NCBI RefSeq assembly: GCF_010093595.1
Contig: NW_022985456.1
Location: 681,114 to 745,113, forward strand
Reading direction: 5' to 3'
Source: Mytilinidion resinicola
Lineage: Eukaryota; Ascomycota; Dothideomycetes; Mytilinidiales; Mytilinidiaceae
DNA: 64,000 bases
The notes beneath the pieces were generated by a model, which was not told the origin of the DNA, did no database searches, and saw only the letters and a list, made by a program, of their open reading frames with translations. The position numbers and the translations under genes were made by a program. Of the stretch, positions 28,739-40,247 are shown in pieces (the stretch's first letter is position 1; every line of letters starts with the position of its first letter).

Positions 28739-30618
28739 AGCGAGCCGGCTACCTAAGTAAGCCAGCCACCTAAGCGAGCCGGCTACCTAAGTAAGCCGGC
28801 CACTTAAGTAAGCCGGCTACCTTATTACTAAAACGCGCTCTATTAGCTTTTAACTACTATATTTTAATAACGTAATATATAATTAATCTAAAAAGAAGGC
28901 CGAATCTGCCTAGCTATTTTAGCAATTAATAAGAATTAACTTTAAAGCGAACAACGCGCTATTATAATATATAACGTCTCTAAAAGCACGCTCTAAAACC
29001 AACGCGCCGGAACTACCGCTTAACGCGATTATAAGCCTAATTTATAAAAGCTTGTAAAGCTAGAGGAATTAGTTATTATTAAATATATACTCGATCTAGA
29101 TTTGTAAGGGTTTACGCCTAGCTTAAACGCTGTAAAAGATATAGCTAATAAGTTACTTAGAGAGCGCGGTGCCGGCCAGGTTAGTAAAAACTAGCTATAT
29201 AACTTTATTAAGCGGACCGATAAGCTTTAGATATAGTTTAATTAAAAGTATAATTGCTAGAAAGCTCTATATAAAGATCTAAGGATTATTATACTGTAGT
29301 TTAAGCTTATATATAATATAAAGGTAAAGTATAGTATTATAGATAATAACTTCTATAACTTTAATAGAACCGGCTTCTAGATAGGTGTTATTTTAACAGA
29401 AGTAGTTATTATAGGCTCTAAGAGATAAAATTAACTAAAAGCTATATAACTAGGTAATTACAAGTAGGCTACTATAATTAAGGCTATTAACGCATATATA
29501 TAGGTAATCCCGCTATTTATTATCCTTACGGGCAAGTACTACCTTTCTATATAGTATAAGGGCAGTAATATACTACTAGACTAGGCTATAGCAGTAAGTA
29601 ATAATAGCTAGATAATAAATAAGCTTAGTATTATATTGCTATAATATTTTAATACGTATATAAAGGACTATACTATAGGCGTATATTACTTACTTATTTT
29701 AGATAGTTATAAAAGCTATAACTCGCTTAAATTTAAAGAGCTTTATAAGAAGAATAATATTATTACGCTATATATACCGCCGCACGCCTTATATCTATTA
29801 CAGCCGCTTAATATAGGCTGTTTTACGCCGTTAAAAAAAGCGTATAGTCGCTAAATTAAGGATCTAGCGCGCAACTATATTAACTATATTATAAAGCTTA
29901 AGTTCCTACTAGCTTTTAAAGTAGTATTTAACAACTTATTTATAAAAAGCAATATTTGCGCAAGCTTTTAAGGCGCCGGCCTTATACCGCTTAATCTAGA
30001 GGCAGTATTTTTAAAGCTTAATATTATACTTTATATACTGTCGCCTTTTGCTATAGTAGAGGCTTAATAGGAATTAAAAATACTAAGTAATACTTTTAAG
30101 CTAGGCTTTTAATTAGCTTTAATTTATAATCGCATTTAAATATATTAAAATAGCTCTCCTACTGCAATTCTTAAGTTACTTAATTCGCTTATTAAAGGCG
30201 CTAAAATATAGATATATAGGGTAGTATTATTGCGCGATTAGGTTATAAGCCTTTAAAAGGCGAATAAGGCCGCTATAAAGTATAGAGAGCGCAAAAAAAA
30301 GTAAATTTAGAGGTAAAAAGTTCTAATAAAAGTATAGGGGTCTAATATAATCGCTTAAAAGGAAGCTAATAAATAAATTAAGGGCGAAATACGTTAAAAT
30401 AGAAGGCGCCCGGGTAGAAGTATACAGCAATAAGCGCGCTATAAGCGCTGCGGCAAGATAGGATATAATACTTATACGTGTTAAAAAAATAAGGAAGTTA
30501 TTATAGAATAGACTATAAGTTAAATTTAGTTAATATCTATTAGCGTTATAGAGCAATCTACGTTTAAAGCTATTAAAAGTTAATAAAGTAGCTAGCTTAC
30601 TTAGGTGGCCGGCTTACT
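28739..30618 (+). mobile_element. full-length pogo/Fot-type DNA transposon, RIP-degraded
   Basis: The 5' end consists of five 17-bp units of the form AGYRAGCCRGCYACYTA (28739-28823). The 3' end carries the inverted version (about 30590-30618). TA dinucleotides flank both ends, as expected for the Tc1/mariner-pogo superfamily. Inside is a broken plus-strand transposase. The 3' third matches the nearly unmutated fragment at 1-352, which shows what RIP changed. Confidence 0.8.
28890..30510 (+). pseudogene. pogo-type transposase (CENP-B HTH + DDE_1), RIP-degraded
   Basis: Joining segments across stops, one reads GFTPSLNAVKDIANKLLRERGAGQV (about 29.1 kb), which belongs to the CENP-B-type helix-turn-helix. 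Next come NFNRTGF-like (ancestral NFDETGF, about 29.35 kb), LILDSYKSYNS (about 29.7 kb) and PPHALYLLQPLNIGCF (about 29.79 kb), the DDE_1 catalytic core. The zinc-knuckle tail is at about 30.44-30.5 kb. Most breaks are TAG or TAA where the family has CAG/CAA/TGG, and catalytic Asp/Glu codons are changed by G->A. Boundaries are approximate. Confidence 0.75.
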
Positions 30619-31355
30619 TATATTGTATATTATCACGTGTTTATTCTTTTTTTACCTGCGTTAGGTAATAACTTTTGCTAGCCTACTAGCGGTTTAGTTA
30701 AAATATATAGCCGTCTTCTTTATTAGCAGGGGATAAAATTGCTTTTTAAAAATAGAGGTTAATTTTTTCTAAAGTAATAGAAGAAGGGAAATATATAAGG
30801 GCTTCTAGACTAGAAGGCCGCTTATCTATAGTAGTATAGATGCGGAATCGGCTATTATATTATACTATAAACTATATATCTATATTATAATCTTTCTATA
30901 ACTTTTAAAATTTATTATTAAGGGTCTTTAATCGCTTCCGGATATTTTCGTTTATAGCTTACTTTAACTTTAACTATATAAGTATTTATATTAGCTGCTT
31001 TAAGAATATAGCTATAAATACTAAAGTATTAGCTAGCGTTAGTTAAATACGCGCAACCTCTACTATAATATAAAGGCTAGAAGCGAATTCTATATCCTAG
31101 GTATAAACAGTAGAATACGTAAAAAATAGACTTATATTATAATCTAGTTTTTAGATTATAGTTCTAATTTCTAGGTTTTTAGAGGCCGCCTAGTTTTTTT
31201 TTAAAAAAAAACTTAACTAGGAATTTATAGCGTAGGGCGTATATTCTTTAAGCTAGGCTATATATTCGTTTGGCGGTTATACTATTTTATATACATTTTA
31301 TCTAAGGCTTAGCTACTTTAGATAACGTTTTCGGCGCTTTATAGTTAGCGCAGTA
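30619..31355. other. AT-rich DNA, possible unidentified transposon relic
   Basis: About 740 bp between the pogo element and the Gypsy LTR. It is RIP-degraded; no domain could be assigned. It is the target sequence into which the first Gypsy element inserted (CAGTA duplicated at 31351-31355 and 44878-44882), so it should continue at 44,883. Confidence 0.5.
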
Positions 31356-31701
31356 TATTATAGTAGTACTATAAGCAGGAGTTTAAGAGCTTAGGAGGAA
31401 GCTTTAATTAGATGCTAAATACGTTACTATATAGGGAATTAAGACGTTGTGTAAGGAATAGGAAATCGAGAGCGCCGGCGGAGAAGATATGCCGGCGGAA
31501 CGTGTGTATAGTATAAGCTCGCGAGCTCCGTGCAAGATTAGGTAACAACGCTATATAATCTAGTCTATAACCTAGACTACAACCTAGACTAGGTTATATA
31601 ATCTAGGCTATATTCTAGGATATAATCTAGACTAGGAGCTAGACTAGATATATAATCGGCAAATTATAGTAGGTAAAATATTACAGGTAGTTACTATAAT
31701 A
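31356..31701 (-). repeat. LTR of Gypsy element A (left copy)
   Basis: 346 bp, same length as the right copy. It contains a palindrome-rich stretch of CTAGRCTAG-like motifs (about 31558-31650) and GCCGGCGGAGAAGATATGCCGGCGG. It keeps slightly more unmutated CA/TG than the right copy in places (for example ACGTGTGTATAG against ATATATATATAG). Confidence 0.85.
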
Positions 31702-34700
31702 GTACCCCTCTTCTAAACCTAAGTCTTTTAGGCGTTAAAGTCGTGTTATATAGCCCTAGGGTAGTTAGTAGAAGCCTTCTGCGCAGGGCTTTTATAATTG
31801 TATAATTATATATTAGGTGGCTTAGGTATATTAGGGTGCCGGCGATAATAATCGGCGGCAGCTATTATATCTTTAAGCTCTAAAGCAGGCTCCCAGGATA
31901 ATTTATTATAGCTAGTCTATTTAATAAGGTATTTATATCGCTTCCGGCGTTGGTTAAAGCAGAGGTCTTTAATACGGTTAATATAGTACTTTAGTTCGCT
32001 ATTAACTTTAACAGGTTTAGGAGAAGAGTTTTCTTAGCCAGGAAGGTAATCTAAGGACAGGGCGGCAGGCCGTAGAAGGGAGATATAGAAGACAGGGTGG
32101 ATCTTTATTATATTAGGCAGGCCTAATTAATAGGCGTATAGTAAAACCACTTATATAATTGGAAACTTTCTAAGGTTCTTCTAGTTAAGCTTCTTAGACT
32201 TTTGTTTTATACGGATATTTCGGGCGTTTAGCTAGACTTTATCGCCAACGCGGTAGGATAGTGCACCAGTGCGCCGATAGTTAGCGAACTCTTCCTGCAT
32301 CGCTTATACCTAAGTTATCTCTTTACGGATAAATTGTTTAATATTAGTTATCTTATCGATTATCTAGTTAGCCTTGCGGGCTTACAGCGTTTAATAGGAA
32401 GGGCGCTGTATTCCTATAGGGGGTTTAAAGCCTATTTAAGGGTTTTATCCTATAATAGCAATAAATAGTATTACTATAGTCGATTTAGATCTTATATTAT
32501 TTGCTTTAAATTAAGCTAACGGCAGCTAGGTTACCTAGTTATCTTGCTAGTAATTTATATAGGCCCGGAGGACTTATTCTAGTATAGAATTTACCTTCTC
32601 CGTCTGGCCATCCGTTTCGGGGTAGAAGGCTAATAATAGTCGGGCTTTAATTTATAGTTGTCTATATAGTTCGTTCTAAAATACGGAAATAAACTATAAT
32701 CCTTAGTTAGAAACATATATATTAGGAAAGCCGTAGTGCACCTAAATATACTGGTAGAACAGGTTAGCAGTAGCTTAAGCTGTAATTGTTTTGCAAGGAA
32801 TAATATATTAATACTTACTTAGACAATCTACTATAACTATAATATTAGTACAGCCTTTAGATTTAGGTAGATCTATAATAAAATCGACTAAAACATCCTG
32901 CTAGCGGCGCAGCGGAACCGGTAGTAGCTTTAGGAAGCTGTTGTACTTTTTTTTTAAAGCCTTTATACAGCGATAGGTATAATAATAGGCTATATATTAG
33001 CGGATTATCTTAAATATCCGGGGCTAGTAGTATTCTTTCTAGAGAATTTTAAGGGTTTTTCCGCGCCCTAGATAGCCGCCTACAGGTGAATTGTATATAT
33101 ACTAAAGGAGCTTAATCTTTAGTTTATTATAGTTAGGAATTATAAGGCGGTTATAGTAAAATAGTTTGTTATTACGGACTTTATATTTGCTTAAGGTGAT
33201 TTTCTTTAAACATCGGGTTCTAGATTATATTAGCTCTAGAACTTCTTATATAAATTTATTATTTAGGTACTTTTCCTTAATAATCTCTTAAATTATACGA
33301 TTAGTTTCCGTAAAATTTAACTTAGTAAATAACTTAGGGCGCAATAAGGTCTAGTTTCGGGCCGCTTAGGCTTCTTCCTGTGCGGGTATATTCTATATAT
33401 AGTAGGTTAAGGCGTTTAGCTTTTCTCTAAACTTGCTAGGTCGATATATAATTATAAAGTTAAAGCAGGATAGGTACTCTGCCTAATAGGCTTACTAGTG
33501 GCTAAGCTATTTTATAGTAGTAAAGTACTGCAGGTTTTTATAATTGCTAAGAACCTAGATTAGAAGTGCAGCACCCTCTAGCTTAGAGCGCTATTATTCG
33601 AAATATCGGACGATTGCTAGGAGTTCCTTATCGTAAATCTTGTAGTTATTTTCGGCTAGGTTTAGCCGCTTAGAGAAGTAGGCTACGGGTTATAGATTAT
33701 CTGTTTATAATAGGATTCCGGCGTTTATATAGTTGGATAAGTTAGCTTTAAAAGTTATTAGTAGATCCAGGTTAAAGTAGCGGAGGATTAGGGCAGTTAT
33801 AAAAGCTATTTTAAGGCGTTTAAATACTTCCTTATAGGTATTATCGAATTAGAATTGCACGCCCTTCTTTATAAGGGCAATTAAGGGTGCAGCTAACCTA
33901 GAGAAATTATCGATAAATTATTAGTAGAAGTTAGCAAATCCTATAAAGGCTTATACGTCCTTTATATTATAAGGGGTCTCCTAGTTATAGATATTATTAA
34001 TCTTATTCGGGTTTATACTAATTCTGTTAGTTGTTATTATATACCCTAGGTACGTAATACTACTCTAGTAGAATTCGTATTTATTAATATTAAGTTGCAG
34101 TCCTGTATTTTCTAAGGCCTTAAGAACTAGCCTTATATAGTGCTGGTGTTCCTTAAAGCTTTTACTATATATTAGGATATCGTCGATATACGCAGTATAG
34201 AATACGTCCAGGTATAGGCGGAGTATATTATTTACGTAGTGCTGGAATATACTAGAGGCGTTAGCTAGTCTAAAGGGTATAACTAGGTATTTAAATAGGC
34301 TATATTATGTCCGGAAGGCTGTTAGCTATTTATCTCCTTTTGCGATCTATAAGCAATTAAACGCCGAGATAATATTAAGCTTAGTATAGTACTTAGCCTT
34401 GCTAAGTCGGGCTAGAGTTTTTTAGATTAAAGGAATCGGATAACAGTTCTTAATAGTCACCGCATTTAGCGCTTAGTAGTCGACGCAGAATTATAAACCT
34501 TCTCCTAGTTTCTTAATAAAGATAATAGAAAAGGCAACGGGCGATAAGCTAGCGCGAATAAACCCTTTCGCGAGGTTATTATTAAGGTACTTTCGGAGCA
34601 TCTTTAGTTTATTCTGGGATATACCGTATAGCGGGCTAAATCTAGGTTGCTTTCCTTTTTCTAGGACAATTTTATAATTATATATACAGTAATTAGGCAG

Positions 34701-36476
34701 CTTATTAGCCTTTTAGCAGGAGAAGTTTTTTAAGAACGGGTGGTATTCTACAGGAACCTTTATCGCTGGGTTGGTATACTTTTTCTTAGCTAAGGCCTTA
34801 TTAATATTAGCAATAGTAATAGCGAAGATTTTATAATTAGGTTATCGGGCTAATTAGGTTAATATCTCTGCCTTAAGCAGATAGATATCTAGCTCTACAT
34901 CGGGTTCTGTATTAGGTTTTAATTCTAATTTAAGTTTAGGTTTAGGTTTAGGTTTAGGTTTAGGTTCGGGTTTAGGTTTAGGTTCGGGTTTATTTAGCTA
35001 GCGGTTTATTTTAGGAAGCTAGTAGTTATATTAGTGTTATATACGCAGGCTTAACTATTAAGAATAGAAGTGTTTAGTTATTAAGTAAGGGGCTTTACTA
35101 TAAGCCTTCTAGCCAGGGTTTTTATTATTATTATATTAGAATATATTAGCAGGTTTATGCAGGCAATAAGCCTGGCAATAGAAGAAGCGGAAGAGTAGCT
35201 GTTAGTTATTATAATTAATTCTAACGCGGTGCTTATACAGCTATAGCTATTCTAGTATTAGGTTATATTTTCCAATTTCTAGTATATAGAGGCGGATTAG
35301 TTCTATATAGTTTAGGTGGCGGAGGGTTACGCGTATAGAGTGCGTAATCCTTTCTTTTTTTAGTTATTTTCCGTTAAATCTAGTTAGGCGTAAGATAATT
35401 AGTAGCAGTTTAAGATAAAGGTTCTATGCGCGCACTAGAAATCTGTAAATATAACCTATACCTATAGCTTTGCTATTAATTAGGGCTTAGGTATCTAGTT
35501 ATATAGAACCTTACTATAGGAAAAATAGGGTAAAAATCTATTATTTCTAGGAGTTAGCTACAGGTTCTTTAAATAGGTTTATAGAAATCCGGGGTTAGAA
35601 TAGTCCTAGGGGGCGACTTAAGCCCGGGACCGGGCTTTTAACGGCTTCTTTATACGGGACTAGCATTTTCCTCTAGAATAATTAAAGCTAGAGGATAAGT
35701 TTATAGATATAGATAAACGGCGGACAGGTAAAAATTAAAAAGGACTTATAGCTTATGCGTATATATAAGAGCTTACAGGCCTATTTAGGCTAGAGAATTA
35801 GACTTATAGCAGTAGTATAGAGCAGTTGCAGAAAATATAGCTATACTTGCGGTACTTATAGCAGAGCCCCTTTCGGCGGTATTCCTCTTATTTAGCAGAT
35901 CTAACCGGCGTATAATTAGATGCGTCGATTTCCATCGCGTTTAGGTTTTTCTAAGTCGGGGCTTAATATCGGGAAGAGCGGTTAGTTAGAAGGAATTAAA
36001 GATTATTATTATATACTAAGATAAGGTTGGCGTAGCTATTTAAGTCGTCCGGGATAGCAATACTAACTATAGCTCGACGGAGTTTATTAGAGAGCAAATG
36101 CCGGAGTTAGGTTATTAGGCCAATTTTATTTAAACCTGTATTAGCCGCAAAGCGTCGGAATTCGGCGAAGTATAACGTAAAACTCCGCTTTCCTTATTTT
36201 AATAAATATAACCTGCTTAGAGCCGTAAGTTTCTTATTTAGGTCGCTGTATATAGCCTATAGGAATTAGATAAGTAGCTTAATAGTATATATATCTTAAT
36301 CTATTAAGGGAGCTACTAATATTAACAGGTTGTGTTTAAGTTAAGAATAGGTATAAAGCAGCCGGGCTCGTTTAGTAGGGTATTGGTCTGCGTTCTATTC
36401 TAGTTTATACTGGAGTTTCTGGATAAAAATAGGGAGATTCTTGCGGCGTTTATTAAATATTAGAGGGTTAGGTAGG

Positions 36477-37014
36477 TGTAACAGGTTGTCTTTTCTATAC
36501 CTTCTAAGTGTCTTACACTAAGGCAGGGTATAGGCAAGTCGTTATCGGGGTGTAATAGTCTTTAAAAGGTAAGGCAATAATTAATTAAGGTCTAAGACAG
36601 GGTTATTACTTCTAATAGGTAGTATTAAAGTCTTAAGTTAAATATAAGGTTCCTATCTATATAAAGGAGCGTCCCTTTATATAAAAGCTCCGTCCTAAAA
36701 AACCTCTTACTTATATAGCTTGCAGCCTTAAGCCCCTTAAGCTGCTTCCTTAGCTTATAGCCTTAAGCCTCTTAAGCGCTCGCCTTGCTTATTTTCTTAA
36801 GCTTCTCGAGCTATTATATAACCCTGTTCTTATAATATCTTATTCTTAGATTATTTCTATCTACTAGCAGTCTATAGGGGAATCTAGGATCCCTATACGT
36901 CCTACACGTGACTTTTTTAGTTCTATAACCTAGTTCTGCGTAATTAGTTTTATCTGCTTACTTATCTTTATAAGTGCCTCTGCGCTCGGGTTGTTTATAT
37001 TACGGGTTATAACA
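36477..37014 (-). repeat. LTR of Gypsy element B (left copy)
   Basis: 538 bp. It contains a run of CCTTAAGCCCCTTAAGCTGC-type short repeats (about 36,725-36,800). It pairs with 43656-44193 and with the inverted solo LTR at 48618-49139. It retains more CA/TG dinucleotides than the right LTR, for instance CACTTAC at its end. Confidence 0.87.
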
Positions 37015-37379
37015 CTTACTCCCCCTTTTAAGGCTTTCGGCCCGAAAGTACTTCTATAGTAGGGTCTTAGATAAGTAGCTAGCAATACTCTATCTATTAG
37101 GCTGTTATTATACTACTCTGTTTTTTCCTTTATAATATCCAACGCTTTAAAAGCTAAGAAACGAGAAAGTTATCTTATACTTGCTAATCGTATTAACGCG
37201 TCTGGTTTAAAAGTTATACCTTATTCCTAGTGCAAGTCTCGGGGTTTATCGTATATAGTTTCTATATCTAACTTAGATTGTTATACCGCCTGCGTTTAGG
37301 CGCAATAGTTAAACTGTAATATTGCTAGCATCTTAGCAGCTGCCTATAAGCTGTTATAATCTACTATTACTTATAACTA

Positions 37380-37880
37380 TATCCTAGCTAACCTTTCTAG
37401 GGCGGAAGTTGGCTTATAAGAAGGATAAACTTTATTATAAGGAGTTAGAGACTTATATAACCCTAAAAGCGGCTATAGCAAAGCTTAATTACCTGGACTT
37501 TTAAAAGAAGCTGTTGCGTAAGCGTGGTAAGAAGATAATATATTATAGTTTCGAGACTCTAGAAGAGCTTAAGGAAGATAATTAGAAGGAGGCTAAGCTA
37601 AAAAAACGAGAGCGTGTTGAGCAGAAAGGCTTGCCTTCTGCCTCGGGGACTGTTAGGTATTCTTCTTTCTTCCTGGGTGTACCGGGCACTGCCAGCCGTC
37701 TGTTCTATTGCCATGCATTCTAATTATATAGCAGTGGCATTCCTTCTCCGGGTTCCTTTAATCCTTCCTGGCTGGACAGTGCGCTATCGCCGTTTTTCTA
37801 GGCTATTCCGGATTCTAGCGGTAAAACTGCTGCAGGAGTTTCTAATAGTTCGCTAAACTCTTAACCAGTTCCTATATATT
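37380..37880 (+). pseudogene. unidentified plus-strand coding remnant antisense to pol in element B
   Basis: One plus-strand frame reads coherently across several TAG/TAA codons: RKLAYKKDKLYYKELE, then AAIAKLNYLDF, KKRERVEQKGLPSASGTV, FFLGVPGTASRLFYCHAF and SGIPSPGSFNPSWLDSA. The Lys/Glu-rich part followed by a Ser/Pro/Gly-rich part looks like real protein, but I do not recognise the family. It lies between the pol end and the 3' LTR, on the strand opposite to pol. The part at about 37,610-37,850 has clearly more CA/TG and higher GC than its surroundings. It may be an extra retrotransposon ORF or captured host sequence. Confidence 0.45.
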
Positions 37881-39989
37881 CTCGGAGATACTGTATCCTT
37901 TCCACTTAATTAGGTACTTCTTTCGCTAATTATACTATCGGGAATCTAGGATTTGCTCGACCTTATATTTATTATTATTGTTAACCTTTATATTATTTTC
38001 TAGCTTAGCGTTTAGTAGTGCGGGTTCTAGTAGTAATACGTGGAAAACCGGGTGTATTTTTATTCTGTTGGGTAGCCTAAGCTTATAGTTTACTAGGCTA
38101 ATAACATTTTATATTTCGAATAGTCTAATCTTAATATAGTCTAACTTTGTGCTTAGTTGCTTTATTTTAATATTTTTGCGGAGTAGGTAGACTCTATCTC
38201 CCCTTTTAAAGGTTAGTGCAACACTCCGGTATTAGTTATAATATCTTGCTAACCTTAGTATTAGGAATTAGATATCTATTAAGAGCTGCCTTTATAGCTC
38301 TTTAATATTTTTAACTAATAGCAGTGCCCTCTAGGCCCTTATACTATTAAGTTAGGGTTTTTAATACGCCTCTAGATCGAAACTATAGTTTATAAAAAAA
38401 GGCGATACCTTTATTAACTCTATAGATATACTATTATAGGCGAACTAGGCTATTAGTAGTAGTAATACCTAATTATCCTGCCTGTAATTAATATAGTATT
38501 ATAGGTACTATTCTAAAGTCTAATTAAGCCTTTCCGTTTACCCGTCCGTTTAAGGGTAAAACGCCGTGGAAAGCTTATGCTTTGTCCTTAGTTATGCGGT
38601 AAAGGTCTGCCAGAATTTCGATATAAAAAGCTTGTCTCGGTCTGAAATTATCTTCTAGGGTAGCCTATAGTTGCTAATAACATACTTTAAGAAAGCGTAG
38701 GCCAGATTTTCTGCCGTTAATACTTCTTAATAAGGGATAAAGTATATATATTTAGTTAGTCGATCCGTAACTACTAATATTGCGTTGTACTTTATACCTA
38801 TTATAGGTTTAATAGACTGTAGTAGCTTAACTATAAAGTCCTATATAATAGATTTCTATACTTTTTCCAGTATAGAGGAACTTTTTATTAGTCCGTATAG
38901 TGCGTGTTATACCGACTTATTCTTCGCGTATTTGCATCTATATACAATTTTCTCCGTTAGTTTCCGGAGTCCGGGGAAATAGAATATTCTTGCAATTTTT
39001 TCCCGTGTTTTTTCTACTTCCTAGTACCCGTGCACTAGTATACTATAGAATTCCTTAATAAGCTCTTTTTATAAGGTCTTAGGTATAAATATCTTATCCT
39101 GTAAGGTAATAATACCGTTCTAAATTTCTCCGCGTTCCTGGTTTATAGGCTCTAGGCGCAAGCTTTGCTAGTTATAACCCGCTAAATCCCGGCTTTTTTA
39201 ATCTACCTTTTATGCTGCCTTAATTTATCTATACTACTTATTATCCTTAGACCTATAAGCAACTGCTGCTTATATATAGTTAAATTTAAGGGTTCCTGGA
39301 CTAGTTTCCTTAAGTATAGGTTGCCTGGTCTTCTCGGCTCCTTCTATATAGTCCGGCCTTCTGCTAAATATATCTGCACGAGTATTTTCAGATCTTTTCC
39401 AATACGTAATCCTAAAATTAAAGGTTCCTAGTTTTTCTAACTATCTCTTCTATCTCCTATTTAACTCCTTAGTTATAGTAAAGTATATTAGATTCTTATA
39501 GTCCGTATACACCTATACTATATATACTGCCCCTTTAAGGTAAACTTTCTACTGTTTAAATACTTCTATTATAGCTAACAGTTTTTTATTATAGATATTA
39601 TAGTTTAGCTTAGCTATACTTAGCTTTTATAAGTAGAACGCTATAGAATATAGTTTTCTTTATTCGTCTAGTTGGTTAAGTATTGCTCCTACTGCCTTAT
39701 CCGACGCATCGCTTTTAATAGTAACTAGTTTCTATAGGTTAAAAATTGCTAATACTAGTTTCGAAGTAAACTGTGCCTTTAACCTATTAAATACACTCTA
39801 TACTTCTAGGGTCTATCTGTATTTAATATCTTTTCTAGTAAGTTCTATAAGTAGCTCTGTAATTTTCGAGTAGCCCTTAATAAACTGCCTGTAGTAGTTA
39901 GCTAACCCTAGGAACAACTGTAGTTCCTTTAAATTCGCGGGCTCTAGCTATTTTTAGATAGAGAATACCTTGCCTTTTTCTATCTTAAT

Positions 39990-40247
39990 CTATCCTAGAC
40001 TAATAACGCATCCTAGGAATCCGACTTTCTGCCTATAAAACTCGCACTTATCTAGGTTTACTATAAGGTTATATTTTTTAAGTCTTTTAAGTACCTTTCG
40101 CACGTGTATTTTATATTCGCTTAGCGTTTCTAAGTATATAAGGATATTATCGAGGTATACCACTGTAAACCGATCTAAGTAGCCTCTTAACGCTAAGTTA
40201 ACTACTGCCTGGAACATTACTAGCGCGTTGGTAAGCCCGAATAGCAT
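39990..40247 (-). pseudogene. reverse transcriptase core of Gypsy element B (fragment)
   Basis: The longest open piece of the element's pol gene. It reads FGLTNALVMFQAVVN, then VVYLDNILIYLETLSEYK and VGFLGCVIS. The catalytic YxDD box appears as YLDN, the last Asp being changed to Asn by a G->A change as RIP produces. The alignment to Gypsy reverse transcriptases is clear; stops lie on both sides. Confidence 0.85.

Noticed and set aside
34900..34995. Telomere-like TTTAGG/TTCGGG repeats
   Set aside because: They lie inside Gypsy element A and read as a Lys-Pro/Glu-Pro-rich linker on the coding strand, altered by RIP. They are not the fungal TTAGGG telomere repeat.
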